Virus record (IMG/VR): IMGVR_UViG_3300029798_000040 | Coordinates: 1 to 22,044 of that record | DNA: 22,044 bases | Direction: 5' to 3' (one strand) | DNA from: a virus | In this document: positions 1-7,115 of the stretch, in pieces | Layout of the letters: the number at the start of each line of letters is the position of its first letter | How positions within the stretch are numbered: position 1 is the first letter of the stretch | The notes under the pieces: generated by a model | What the model was told of the DNA's origin: nothing | The model's database searches: none | The model's input: only the letters and a program-made list of their open reading frames with translations | Made by a program: the position numbers and the translations under genes

Positions 1-496
1 CATAAACATCATCTATATAATTACCATCTAGTACCATTGCTATTTTGGTATCTTTTCCTATGAGATAAATGAGAACATCTAGATTATCTGCATATTCATA
101 CCAATGTTTATATAAGCTATGATGGGCAGTGCACCACTTGGCAGTACCTTTACCTATCTTGTTTGATGCGATTAGTTTGCTAGCTTCCCAGGTAAGTGGG
201 ATGTAGGCCTGGAATGGAAAATCTGCAGGTACCTTTAGTTCAAGATAATCCTTGCCATCTTTGAGCCCGGCGATGCCCTGCTTCTTTACCATCCTGGTTC
301 TTTCGGTCTTCGTCGTGGCCATGACATCCGCAAAATCCTTAAAGGCAAGACCCTTCTTTTGCCAGTCAATCTTGTTCTCTAGGTTTGGTTTCTTTGCAAA
401 AAAATCCTTAAGTTCCTTCTTTTGGTGATCGGTAATCGCTAGCTTATCTATCAGGTGGTCCTTCTTCTCTGTTATGTATGTCTTAAATGATTTCAT
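1..496 (-). CDS. Partial phage protein of unknown function, runs off the left edge
   Basis: An open frame of 165 codons starts at an ATG at 496 and is still open at position 2, so the C-terminus is outside the window. The start MKSFKTYITEKK is basic and short, a style common at the N-termini of T4-like virion and prohead proteins. Around residues 115-135 there is a segment GKGTAKWCTAHHSLYKHWY. A G-T-x-K-W-C-T/I pattern followed by aromatic residues recurs in phage proteins of unknown function, and I know no activity for it. The ATG overlaps the stop of the gene at 493-1329 as ATGA, implying translational coupling. Positions 181-480 are about 45% G+C by hand count against about 32% next door, and lysine is mostly AAG rather than AAA, so base and codon use differ from its neighbours. 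Confidence 0.8.
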   Translation of the reverse strand, partial: MKSFKTYITEKKDHLIDKLAITDHQKKELKDFFAKKPNLENKIDWQKKGLAFKDFADVMATTKTERTRMVKKQGIAGLKDGKDYLELKVPADFPFQAYIPLTWEASKLIASNKIGKGTAKWCTAHHSLYKHWYEYADNLDVLIYLIGKDTKIAMVLDGNYIDDVY

Positions 497-1329
497 TTTT
501 TATTTTTAAATTCTGTTATAGAATCTAATGATACTTTACCATATTTTAAAAAACATATTTGACCTGTAGTCTCACACTTCAAGATAACTGGCATGTTTGG
601 GTTACTAATTGCATATGATCTAATTTGTTCTCCCAACTCAGCTCTTCCTACATATTTATCATATTTGTTATATCTATTCTTTGCAGACTTTGCTTCTATA
701 AATGTTGGGGTATCAACAGTGAAAACTTTAAAATCACCATGTGATTCGACTCCATTGCCTTCTGGTATTGCATAAACAACTGGAGCTCTTCTAATCATAG
801 CATCCTTTTTCTGTTTTCTTCTTAATGCACCAACAGTTGAAGTTGGTATTTGTAACGTAGGCAGATCTCCAGTTACTTCTTCATTTATCATTTTATCTTC
901 TTTAATGAGACAATGAATCTCTGTTAATATTGGTATGAAATTTGTATTAGATGAATGAACTTTATCGTATATTTGTTTATATTTTTCTATAAGAAGTTTT
1001 TCATCATTTTCTTGTTCTATATGAAAAGTTCTATTCTTTTCCTCTTTAAGTAAAAGCAATGCTGCAATTAAAGAAGCCATCATCGTTTTGCCCGCAGGAA
1101 GTTTACCTAAAAGTTTCTTTAAGTTAAATACCATCACTGTAAAATAGGTATATGCATTTTTTTGCTCATCTGTTGTGAAATCTTTTCTAGGAATTAAATT
1201 ATTGCCATATTTATCTATAATACCAAGTTTAAATGCGTCTGTTTTATCAAATGGAATAACAAGACGTTTAATAAATTGATATGCATATAGCAAATCCCAG
1301 TATTTCCCTTCAAATAAAAACTGAGTCAT
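493..1329 (-). CDS. Conserved T4-like phage protein, function unknown
   Basis: A 278-residue soluble protein with no signal peptide or membrane segment. The N-terminal half carries stretches such as AYQFIKRLVIPFDKTDAFKL, then KNAYTYFTVMVFNLKKLLGKLP near residues 58-79, which I recall from uncharacterised proteins of T4-like phages. The C-terminal half is basic around residues 165-180 (ALRRKQKKDAMIRRAP), as in many phage structural or assembly proteins, but that is not evidence of a role. The start ATG at 1329 overlaps the stop of the upstream gene as TAATG, and the stop overlaps the next ATG as ATGA, so it sits inside a translationally coupled run of four genes (2869 to 1). The gene call is secure; the function is not known. 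Confidence 0.85.
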   Translation of the reverse strand: MTQFLFEGKYWDLLYAYQFIKRLVIPFDKTDAFKLGIIDKYGNNLIPRKDFTTDEQKNAYTYFTVMVFNLKKLLGKLPAGKTMMASLIAALLLLKEEKNRTFHIEQENDEKLLIEKYKQIYDKVHSSNTNFIPILTEIHCLIKEDKMINEEVTGDLPTLQIPTSTVGALRRKQKKDAMIRRAPVVYAIPEGNGVESHGDFKVFTVDTPTFIEAKSAKNRYNKYDKYVGRAELGEQIRSYAISNPNMPVILKCETTGQICFLKYGKVSLDSITEFKNKK

Positions 1330-2480
1330 TAGTTAGAATTCTTCTTTGATTTTATAATATCAACACTCTCATGTTGAAGTGGTCTATAAGATGAGTTTAC
1401 TCTACCTTTCTGCTTATTGTGCCATTCTACACCATCAGAATCTATTTTTCTATGATTCTTACCAACATTATAACCATACGTATAGTGATCGCCAAATCTA
1501 CCAAATGAAGCGTCAGGACTATCTAATGGTTTTCTATTATTCATACCATGGTTTAAGCCCATATCGTATGCCTTTTTTGCACCGCCTGTAAGTCCTTCGA
1601 CCTCTGAGTCAACAAATTCTTTAGATGCTGTGCCAGATTCTTCGTTAATTCCACAATTTTTGAATTTTTTGATTTGAGACCACCATTTAGATAGAATTTT
1701 CTTAAAAACGAGTTGTGTAGCGGGTTCTTTAATCAGTTCTATTTCATGTTCTGCTTTATTAAGATATCTAGTAGCAGTAATCAATTCTTTCTTTTCAACA
1801 CAACGTCTTTCATTAAATTCTTTAATCAATTTACTAATATATGGTCCAACAACTCTAACTAAAAATATAGCAGCATCTGCAACTAATTCTTCTTTCTTGT
1901 TTTCGGGAGTCATAAATAATTCATCTAACGATTCCTCTGAAATCGATTCTTCGATTTCGTCATCAGATTCCCAATTAGAATCAACATAATCAAAGAATTT
2001 TTTCTTTTTATCTCCTGTTAATTCATCTTGTGATTCAACACCGAATTTTTTTAGCGCATTCTTAAAGAATGTTCTATATTCAGATCCCTTTTTTAAAGAT
2101 TCTGTAATATTACCAATAAGGGTATCTACATCTTTACTTTCTTTTAAATTTCTTTCGAGTTTTTCTAGTTCAGTTTCCCACACATCGCACTGATGTTGAT
2201 ATCTATCTTGAACACTTTTGTTTATAATGGTAGCTATTTGTTCCTCTGCTCCTGTTAATATTGTATGAGCTTTCTGTATTTCTTCTCTTTTAACTCTTCT
2301 CTTCGTCATTAAATTAGAGATGTAAGGACTTATTGTTCTTACAAAAAGAACTGCTATATCTGATGCAACTTCTGCTGCTCCCTGTTCCAAATCTCCATCT
2401 GGTCTTATAAAAAGTTCTTGTAAAGGTTCAGATGCCTTTTTGTCTATAGTTTCCCAGACATTTTTGAAATTTATTGTCAT
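1329..2480 (-). CDS. Conserved phage protein with an internal duplication
   Basis: A 383-residue charged protein. Residues about 17-102 and 182-268 look like two copies of one domain: both open with a (E/L)xLxELF pattern, continue through an alanine-rich helix, then VLFVRTISPYISNLM versus IFLVRVVGPYISKLI, a basic patch, and an acidic helix (TGAEEQIATI versus NKAEHEIELI) ending near a tryptophan. Between them, residues 138-175 hold FFKNALKKFGVES, then KKKKFFDYVDSNW, a module I associate with several T4-like phage proteins. The C-terminal segment (300-345) has two short Gly-rich repeats, AYDMGLNHGMNN and YTYGYNVGKNHR. The ATG at 2480 overlaps the upstream stop (ATGA). Function unknown; a virion or assembly role is a guess from context only. 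Confidence 0.85.
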   Translation of the reverse strand: MTINFKNVWETIDKKASEPLQELFIRPDGDLEQGAAEVASDIAVLFVRTISPYISNLMTKRRVKREEIQKAHTILTGAEEQIATIINKSVQDRYQHQCDVWETELEKLERNLKESKDVDTLIGNITESLKKGSEYRTFFKNALKKFGVESQDELTGDKKKKFFDYVDSNWESDDEIEESISEESLDELFMTPENKKEELVADAAIFLVRVVGPYISKLIKEFNERRCVEKKELITATRYLNKAEHEIELIKEPATQLVFKKILSKWWSQIKKFKNCGINEESGTASKEFVDSEVEGLTGGAKKAYDMGLNHGMNNRKPLDSPDASFGRFGDHYTYGYNVGKNHRKIDSDGVEWHNKQKGRVNSSYRPLQHESVDIIKSKKNSN

Positions 2481-2869
2481 AATTGTTTTAGTCTTTGTGT
2501 AATTAATGTATCTTCTTTAATTTCTGAACTCCATATATTATGACCTCTAATGCCATATATTATATCAGGCATATAATTAAGGTACGATAGAAATGATTTT
2601 AGAATAGGATAATCCATTTCATCTAATTTATAAAATAACATTTTTACCACAGCATCAACAGTAAACACGTTACTCATAGTTATAAGATGATTCAAGATTA
2701 ATCTTTCTTGTAAAGATCCTGTATTTTTGTAGCGATTAATTAAAATTTTAATGTACCGTATACTTCTAAGATCATCGTGAAATTCTGTTAAATCAAAACA
2801 AAAGTCATTTCGATAATTTCGCATAGCATATGGTTCAAAATTATCTTCGTTTAATAATTCGATTGTCAT
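2477..2869 (-). CDS. Conserved small phage protein, function unknown
   Basis: A 130-residue protein, mostly predicted helix, with the stretch SIRYIKILINRYKNTGSLQE followed by RLILNHLITMSNVF. I recall this pattern from small uncharacterised proteins encoded near replication or structural genes in T4-like phages, but I cannot attach an activity. It is the first gene of the coupled run that ends at the left edge: its TGA overlaps the ATG of the next gene. The start ATG at 2869 lacks a clear Shine-Dalgarno site. A TATAAATA box lies 13-20 nt upstream (2882-2889), so the mRNA leader would be very short if that late promoter is used. Confidence 0.8.
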   Translation of the reverse strand: MTIELLNEDNFEPYAMRNYRNDFCFDLTEFHDDLRSIRYIKILINRYKNTGSLQERLILNHLITMSNVFTVDAVVKMLFYKLDEMDYPILKSFLSYLNYMPDIIYGIRGHNIWSSEIKEDTLITQRLKQL

Positions 2870-2881
2870 TTATCATAAGAA

Positions 2882-2889
2882 TATTTATA
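2882..2889 (-). promoter_or_regulatory. Candidate T4-type late promoter (-10 box)
   Basis: The minus strand reads TATAAATA, the T4 late-promoter consensus recognised by gp55-type sigma with the gp45 clamp. It lies in a gap upstream of the gene starting at 2869 and points the right way. Five such boxes occur in intergenic gaps of this window, all on the coding strand, which is what makes them credible individually. Confidence 0.5.
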
Positions 2890-2946
2890 AAAAGAGAGGT
2901 TTATAAACTTATTTATGATATATCGGAGACTTATTTAATAAACAAC

Positions 2947-2976
2947 AATGGCCCTGGTGAATTCACCAGGGCCATT
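2947..2976 (-). terminator. 30-bp perfect palindrome, likely terminator hairpin
   Basis: Positions 2947-2961 (AATGGCCCTGGTGAA) are followed directly by their exact reverse complement, centred on GAATTC. As RNA this folds into a stem of about 13 bp with an AATT loop. It sits 17 nt after the stop of the gene at 2994-3221 and is far more G+C-rich than its surroundings. Downstream on the minus strand the sequence is U-rich (ATTGTTGTTTATT), and on the plus strand TTTT follows the stem, so it could end transcription in either direction. Terminator is the likeliest reading; a protein-binding palindrome is an alternative. Confidence 0.65.
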
Positions 2977-2993
2977 TTACAGTGTTGACAAAT

Positions 2994-3221
2994 TTAATTT
3001 AATGATATCTTAGAAAACGTTAATGATTCTTGTACTTGATTAAATTTTTCGAATATAAGTCCAGATAAAAACATACTGTATGCTATCATCTTTTCATCTT
3101 CTGTAAGATCTCTTTCTATTGCTAGAATAATACCTTCTATACTAGATTCTATACAATTTGCACTAAGAGGATCAAATTTTCTTAGATCTTCCATTACTTC
3201 TTCGAACTGATTTCTTTTCAA
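2994..3221 (-). CDS. Small phage protein, TTG start
   Basis: A 75-residue acidic protein of unknown function, mostly helix, with EEVMEDLRKFDPLSANCIES and a hydrophobic helix near residues 47-58 too short to call a membrane span. The start is chosen as TTG at 3221 because a strong Shine-Dalgarno GGAGG lies 6 nt upstream; the first in-frame ATG is nine codons further in and lacks one. It overlaps the end of the gene at 3172-3363 by 50 nt in another frame. A strong terminator-like palindrome follows its stop. Confidence 0.65.
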   Translation of the reverse strand: MKRNQFEEVMEDLRKFDPLSANCIESSIEGIILAIERDLTEDEKMIAYSMFLSGLIFEKFNQVQESLTFSKISLN

Positions 3222-3363
3222 CTAAATCCTCCATTAATTTTGCATTTTCTGCCTTTATAAAATCATTTTCGTCTTTTATTTCTTGCATTTTATCAAGTAT
3301 ACCTTGAAATGTTTGCCACCATTCTAAAGGTTCTGTATTATTTATAATTTCTTTATTTTCCAT
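3172..3363 (-). CDS. Small phage protein, function unknown
   Basis: A 63-residue protein with an aromatic patch (PLEWWQTFQGIL) followed by a charged helix likely to form a coiled coil (KMQEIKDENDFIKAENAKLM) and a very basic C-terminus (SVRRSNGRSKKI). I chose the ATG at 3363 because GGAG stands 9 nt upstream. The frame is open ten codons further to a GTG at 3393, but that start has no ribosome-binding site. The ATG overlaps the last codons of the zinc-ribbon gene, so translation is probably coupled. The basic tail could bind nucleic acid, but that is inference. Confidence 0.65.
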   Translation of the reverse strand: MENKEIINNTEPLEWWQTFQGILDKMQEIKDENDFIKAENAKLMEDLVEKKSVRRSNGRSKKI

Positions 3364-3781
3364 TCCACTTTTCTCCAGTCCAAGGATTAACACGAATTAA
3401 ATTTTTTCTCAATTCCTTCGTTTCTTCGATGTTTGTCCAATGTCTATAATCAATAACTCCATCTATTGGTTCATTATAAACTGAAGCTTCATATCTACAC
3501 ATATAACATCTCCAAGTATAATTGTCTATAGTACTACCACAATGAGGACATTCAAAAAATTTATCTACATCTTCGTAAACAGGTTTTTTAGAATTTTCAT
3601 TATTACCGGGATGCTTATAATTAACAAATTTTCTTTGATCTGCTGGAATTGGTATATACTTTGTCTTCTTCTCTGGTATTCTATCTAATAAAAATGGAGA
3701 ATCTACTTGTGGGTAATGATCAGGGTCAGTAAGTTTCCTGCTGTGTGGAGCTTGTAATTTTTTTCGTTTCACTTGTTTCAT
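3353..3781 (-). CDS. Zinc-ribbon phage protein
   Basis: A 142-residue protein. Residues 1-15 are highly basic (KQVKRKKLQAPHSRKL). Residues about 78-98 contain CPHC...CYMC, two CxxC knuckles 14 residues apart, the pattern of a structural zinc ribbon. The rest has many Pro, Tyr and Trp residues and no catalytic motif I recognise. Such small zinc ribbons in phages usually bind nucleic acid or protein partners. Its 5' end overlaps the DUF3310 gene by 56 nt; no later ATG would avoid that, and there is no clear Shine-Dalgarno site, so the exact start is uncertain. Confidence 0.7.
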   Translation of the reverse strand: MKQVKRKKLQAPHSRKLTDPDHYPQVDSPFLLDRIPEKKTKYIPIPADQRKFVNYKHPGNNENSKKPVYEDVDKFFECPHCGSTIDNYTWRCYMCRYEASVYNEPIDGVIDYRHWTNIEETKELRKNLIRVNPWTGEKWNGK

Positions 3782-4004
3782 TTTTTATTTTTTCTATTGA
3801 TTTTATTTCATGTTGAATATAATATACAGCTTTTTTTAAATCCTGAACTGCATCATCTTTTCTTCCCATACGAGCAATATATTTTAAAGAACTTCCAAGG
3901 TTAAAATTGAGATCCCAATCTCTAATAACATCAATTGGTTCATACGATCTACCCTCGGCATAATGTGCAGGATGTTCTACTGCTTCCTTTTGTTTATTTG
4001 TCAT
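3726..4004 (-). CDS. DUF3310 family protein (T7 gp1.7-like)
   Basis: A 92-residue protein. Residues 8-60 match the DUF3310 pattern: VEHPAHYAEGRSYEPIDVI, then W-x-L-x-F-x-L-G, KYIARMGRKDD, DLKKAVYYIQHEI. The family includes T7 gp1.7, a nucleotide kinase affecting thymidine nucleotide metabolism; most phage members are uncharacterised, so a role in nucleotide metabolism here is inferred from family only. The Ser/Thr-rich C-terminal tail is not part of the domain and overlaps the next gene. The start ATG overlaps the stop of the upstream gene as ATGA. Confidence 0.8.
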   Translation of the reverse strand: MTNKQKEAVEHPAHYAEGRSYEPIDVIRDWDLNFNLGSSLKYIARMGRKDDAVQDLKKAVYYIQHEIKSIEKIKNETSETKKITSSTQQETY

Positions 4005-4276
4005 TTGTTGTATATAATTATTGTTATAAGCTTATTATCTTTTGACCTAGAATTAAGAATCCACGATTGAATTTTATTAGTACCTTCTTCAAATTCAAAT
4101 TCATGAAGTAAGAAGTGCATCTTTTTTCCCGTAACGTGACTTTGGATTAATAATCCTTTTTCAAAATTCTTATTAACAGATGTTATAAATCCTTTATCTA
4201 CGTTGCTCAAATCTGATTTATAAGCGAAAAGAGTTGGAGGATTTTTTTGATATTCGAAATGTTTTGTACTTAGCAT
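4001..4276 (-). CDS. Small phage protein, function unknown
   Basis: A 91-residue protein with no motif I recognise. It appears to be a small beta-rich domain (KGFITSVNKNFEKGLLIQSH, then KKMHFLLHEFEF). It begins with ATG at 4276 without a clear Shine-Dalgarno site and ends with a TGA overlapping the start of the DUF3310 gene. A TATAAATA late-promoter box lies 52 nt upstream in the gap after the helicase gene, suggesting these small genes can be transcribed separately from the replication operon. Confidence 0.7.
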   Translation of the reverse strand: MLSTKHFEYQKNPPTLFAYKSDLSNVDKGFITSVNKNFEKGLLIQSHVTGKKMHFLLHEFEFEEGTNKIQSWILNSRSKDNKLITIIIYNK

Positions 4277-4327
4277 TGCTTATTTTATTACTTATTAAAT
4301 ATAATCTTTTTCCCAAAATTAAAAAAA

Positions 4328-4335
4328 TATTTATA
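4328..4335 (-). promoter_or_regulatory. Candidate T4-type late promoter (-10 box)
   Basis: TATAAATA on the minus strand, just after the stop of the helicase gene (4340) and 52 nt upstream of the gene starting at 4276. Orientation and intergenic position fit a late promoter for the small genes that follow. Confidence 0.5.
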
Positions 4336-4339
4336 CCAA

Positions 4340-5743
4340 TTAGACGTTTATAGAAGAAAATTTGTTTTTAGATGTACCAAAAAATCCTCCAGCTGGTTTT
4401 GTTACTTGACTTTGCCCTGATTGAATGATAGTGTTTTGAACACTTGTTTCTAAATCAAAAAGTTTCATCTTTGATTTGTTGACACCAACTAAAAACCTTG
4501 TTGGTGAATTAACATCATTATATCTATTTTTAAGTTGTTTGAACTGAAGCTGTCCAAGTTCTGACAATTGCTCTGAAGATATGATTGCGAGCATAAGATC
4601 ACACGTTGAAGAGAGGCCTGTCGATTCTGAAACGTTGGTAAGATCTACATCAGATGAATTTTGCGCATTTCTATTAGTTTGAGTAGCAGAAACTATTGGT
4701 ACATTGAATTCTACTGCCATTCCTCTTATTTCTTCTGCTATAGATTTTATGTATGAATAAGAATTTCCATCCATTTTCATTCTCATACTTAGACATATGT
4801 TTATATAATCTATATAGATAATATCTGGTATAAACTTCTCTTTTAATTTCAATTCATCTAAGAGAAATCTAAAATGACCGGCATGTGCTGATGCAGTTGG
4901 GTATTCCTTAATAATAAGTCTACCCATAGTTTTTCTTTTTATATCATCTACATGATTATGATATTCAGTTTTAGACATAGAAGATATATCTTTAATGTCA
5001 ACGTCAAAGACATTTGCATCTATTCTTTTTGCTGTCTCTAACTCAGACATTTCTAAAGTTATATAGAGAACGTTATTACCATCCATTAGATTGTTAGCAG
5101 CAAAATGACACATTACCATAGACTTTCCAGTTCCAGTTCCACCAAGAATAATAGAAAGTGCTTTCTTTGGAAGTCCACCATTAGTTATGGTATTGAGTAG
5201 TTCTATGTCAAATGGGATCTTCTCATCTTTCTCATGATAATGTTCATATCTAGAATCAGAATCACCTATGTAATCATGACCTACCTTACTATCAAAAGTA
5301 ACAGCTAGAGCCTTTGTGAGAACTGATGGAATGGAAGTTTTAGAAAGGTTTTTGTGTGTTGTAGAATTTTTGTCTGCATTCATGATCTCTATAGACTCCA
5401 TAATTGCATTATAGAGTGCTTTATCCTGACAAAATTTCTCTGTATTTATTAACAGCCATTCTAACTCTTTATTATCTACAGTAGAATCCCCGACTGTAAT
5501 AAGAAGTTCTTTCAACGATTTGAAAGCACTTTCATTAATATCTACGATATTTTCTATCTCTATCGATAAAGCTGAAATAGATGGTAATTGTCCATATGTT
5601 GTTATATATTTGTGTATTGTGTCAAAGAGATAACGTTCCTCCAAAGAAGCAAAATATTCTGTTTTTATAAATGGGAGAACTTTTCTAGAAAATTCTGCTT
5701 GTGTAATTAATCCGGAAAGTATAATTATTTCAATTCGATTCAT
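4340..5743 (-). CDS. 41: Replicative DNA helicase, T4 gp41-like
   Basis: A DnaB-type hexameric helicase that would unwind the fork 5'-3' on the lagging strand and partner the phage primase. The 467-residue protein aligns from its first residues with T4 gp41 (IEIIILSGLITQAEFSRKV against VEIILSHLIFDQAYFSKVW). The N-terminal domain spans about 1-140; the RecA-like ATPase core carries Walker A GGTGTGKS at 201-208, the conserved LYITLEMSELETAKRIDAN near 226-244, and Walker B IIYIDY at 298-303. The region ESTGLSSTCDLMLAII also matches gp41. Start: ATG at 5743 with AAGGA upstream, because T4 homology begins there; the frame runs 19 codons further upstream without homology. The gene follows uvsX by 60 nt. 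No separate primase (gp61) is visible in the window. Confidence 0.95.
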   Translation of the reverse strand: MNRIEIIILSGLITQAEFSRKVLPFIKTEYFASLEERYLFDTIHKYITTYGQLPSISALSIEIENIVDINESAFKSLKELLITVGDSTVDNKELEWLLINTEKFCQDKALYNAIMESIEIMNADKNSTTHKNLSKTSIPSVLTKALAVTFDSKVGHDYIGDSDSRYEHYHEKDEKIPFDIELLNTITNGGLPKKALSIILGGTGTGKSMVMCHFAANNLMDGNNVLYITLEMSELETAKRIDANVFDVDIKDISSMSKTEYHNHVDDIKRKTMGRLIIKEYPTASAHAGHFRFLLDELKLKEKFIPDIIYIDYINICLSMRMKMDGNSYSYIKSIAEEIRGMAVEFNVPIVSATQTNRNAQNSSDVDLTNVSESTGLSSTCDLMLAIISSEQLSELGQLQFKQLKNRYNDVNSPTRFLVGVNKSKMKLFDLETSVQNTIIQSGQSQVTKPAGGFFGTSKNKFSSINV

Positions 5744-5803
5744 TTTTTTGTTTAATCCTTTATTTGATAGTATAAAATAATATATAACAACAATTTTCAC
5801 ATT

Positions 5804-6919
5804 TTATTCTTCAAACTCTTTGAAATCTTCAACTGTATTGGAGATATCACTAACATTAGCACCTATTTTAAATAATTCTGATTGATCTACAGATACTTTA
5901 AGTCCTTCCTCTATAGTTTTAACAAATGTAGTATTCTCAAAAATATTTGTCCAGAATTCTTCAGAATCCTCTATATCTTTTTTCCATGCCTTTTTAAATT
6001 CTGGTAATTCAGGGACAGCATACATCATTCCTTCTTTCATTAAAAAGCCAGTCTCTAATGCAAGATCAAACAGGCCTGAATATTTCTTAATCTGTCCACC
6101 TTCAGGTATTGTAATTGGAAATTTAATTCCTTCTTTTATAAATCTAGATTTCTCTGCTTTAATCATAAAATCGAACCCAGCTTCTTCCTTATTATCATTC
6201 TTACGACGAGACATGATGAGTGCAGAATTTGCAGATAGGAGTACTCCTGTTCCACCACTTATTACTGCTTTGCTATAGATTTCCTGAGTCATATAAATGT
6301 GATTAACAACAAAAAGTGGAATATTTTTCAGATTTACTCTTGGCGTTATCATTCTAAAAAAGCTTTTTAACATTTTTGCGCGGGACATATCTTGAGTTGA
6401 TTTTCCATCCTGTGCATCAGATACTTCTTTAAGAGATGCCAAATTTCCAATACTATCTATTAAAATGAAGATGTGTTCTCCATTATTAATGGAATCTACC
6501 TGACTTATAATATCGTTCTTAAGTTTGTCTATATCAACTATAGGTGTTATGAATATTCTGTTAATATCTATCCCAAATGAAGCTAAATACTCTGGGGTAA
6601 ATGAGAACTCTGAATCATAAAGCATTCCTATCGCGTCTTCATGTGCGTCCATATATGCCTTTAAACAAAGAAGGCAAATGTTAGTCTTAAAGGTTTTTGA
6701 CAGTCCCGCAAATACAGTTAAACCTCGTGTTATTCCTCCTTCAAAAAATTTACCAGATAGTGCTAAATTTATTACTGGGATAGGAGTTGGGATGGATTCC
6801 TTTATCATATAAAGATCAGAATCTGAAAAAACTGACGATTCTTCAACAGAAGACGTCTTCTTCATTCTTTTTAGGATATCATATGCTTTGCTATTTTTTG
6901 TTACTTCTGCTTTTGCCAT
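5804..6919 (-). CDS. uvsX: Recombinase UvsX (RecA-like)
   Basis: A strand-exchange ATPase that coats single-stranded DNA and drives recombination-dependent replication and repair. The 371 residues follow T4 UvsX throughout: PTPIPVINLALSG near 44-56, Walker A GLSKTFKT at 72-79 (T4 has GPSKSFKS), YDSEFSFTPEYL near 101-112, Walker B IFILIDSIGN at 150-159, the VVNHIYMTQEIYSK region with the following GGGTG-like segment (L2 loop), and an acidic C-terminal tail (TVEDFKEFEE) like that of T4, which modulates loading. Length is close to T4's 391. Neighbours are the tRNA-like RNA 45 nt upstream and helicase 41 downstream. There is no clear Shine-Dalgarno site. Confidence 0.96.
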   Translation of the reverse strand: MAKAEVTKNSKAYDILKRMKKTSSVEESSVFSDSDLYMIKESIPTPIPVINLALSGKFFEGGITRGLTVFAGLSKTFKTNICLLCLKAYMDAHEDAIGMLYDSEFSFTPEYLASFGIDINRIFITPIVDIDKLKNDIISQVDSINNGEHIFILIDSIGNLASLKEVSDAQDGKSTQDMSRAKMLKSFFRMITPRVNLKNIPLFVVNHIYMTQEIYSKAVISGGTGVLLSANSALIMSRRKNDNKEEAGFDFMIKAEKSRFIKEGIKFPITIPEGGQIKKYSGLFDLALETGFLMKEGMMYAVPELPEFKKAWKKDIEDSEEFWTNIFENTTFVKTIEEGLKVSVDQSELFKIGANVSDISNTVEDFKEFEE

Positions 6920-6964
6920 TGTGTAGTATTTGTATTATTAGGAAGGATGTTATATATTAATTTG

Positions 6965-7109
6965 TGGAGTAAATGGGGTTCGAACCCAATAAATAATCAC
7001 GGTATTACTAAAGAACATTCTCTGTTCATCAAGTCCTCCAATGTTGCGATCATTGTAGAGTTATAACCAGTTCTGTTTTTCGCTAATTATTTCTAACCTG
7101 TGTTACCCC
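6965..7109 (-). ncRNA. 145-nt tRNA-like RNA with tmRNA-like closing helices
   Basis: The minus strand gives a 5' GGGGTAA (7109-7103) that pairs with a 3' TTACTCC (6972-6966; one G-U), followed by A as discriminator. Before it stands a T arm, GGG TTCGAAC CCC. A further 9-bp helix joins AAATAATTA (7092-7084) to TGATTATTT (6999-6991), placed where tmRNA has its P2 helix; no D arm is seen. Inside lie CAATG-ATCGCAA-CATTG (7055-7039, a 5-bp stem with a 7-nt loop like an anticodon arm) and GAACA-GAGAA-TGTTC. It begins 6 nt after the tmRNA 3' end, the spacing of phage tRNA clusters. CCA is not encoded. It is far longer than a tRNA and shorter than any usual tmRNA; a degenerate or interrupted tRNA is an alternative. 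Confidence 0.6.
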
Positions 7110-7115
7110 ATTTTG

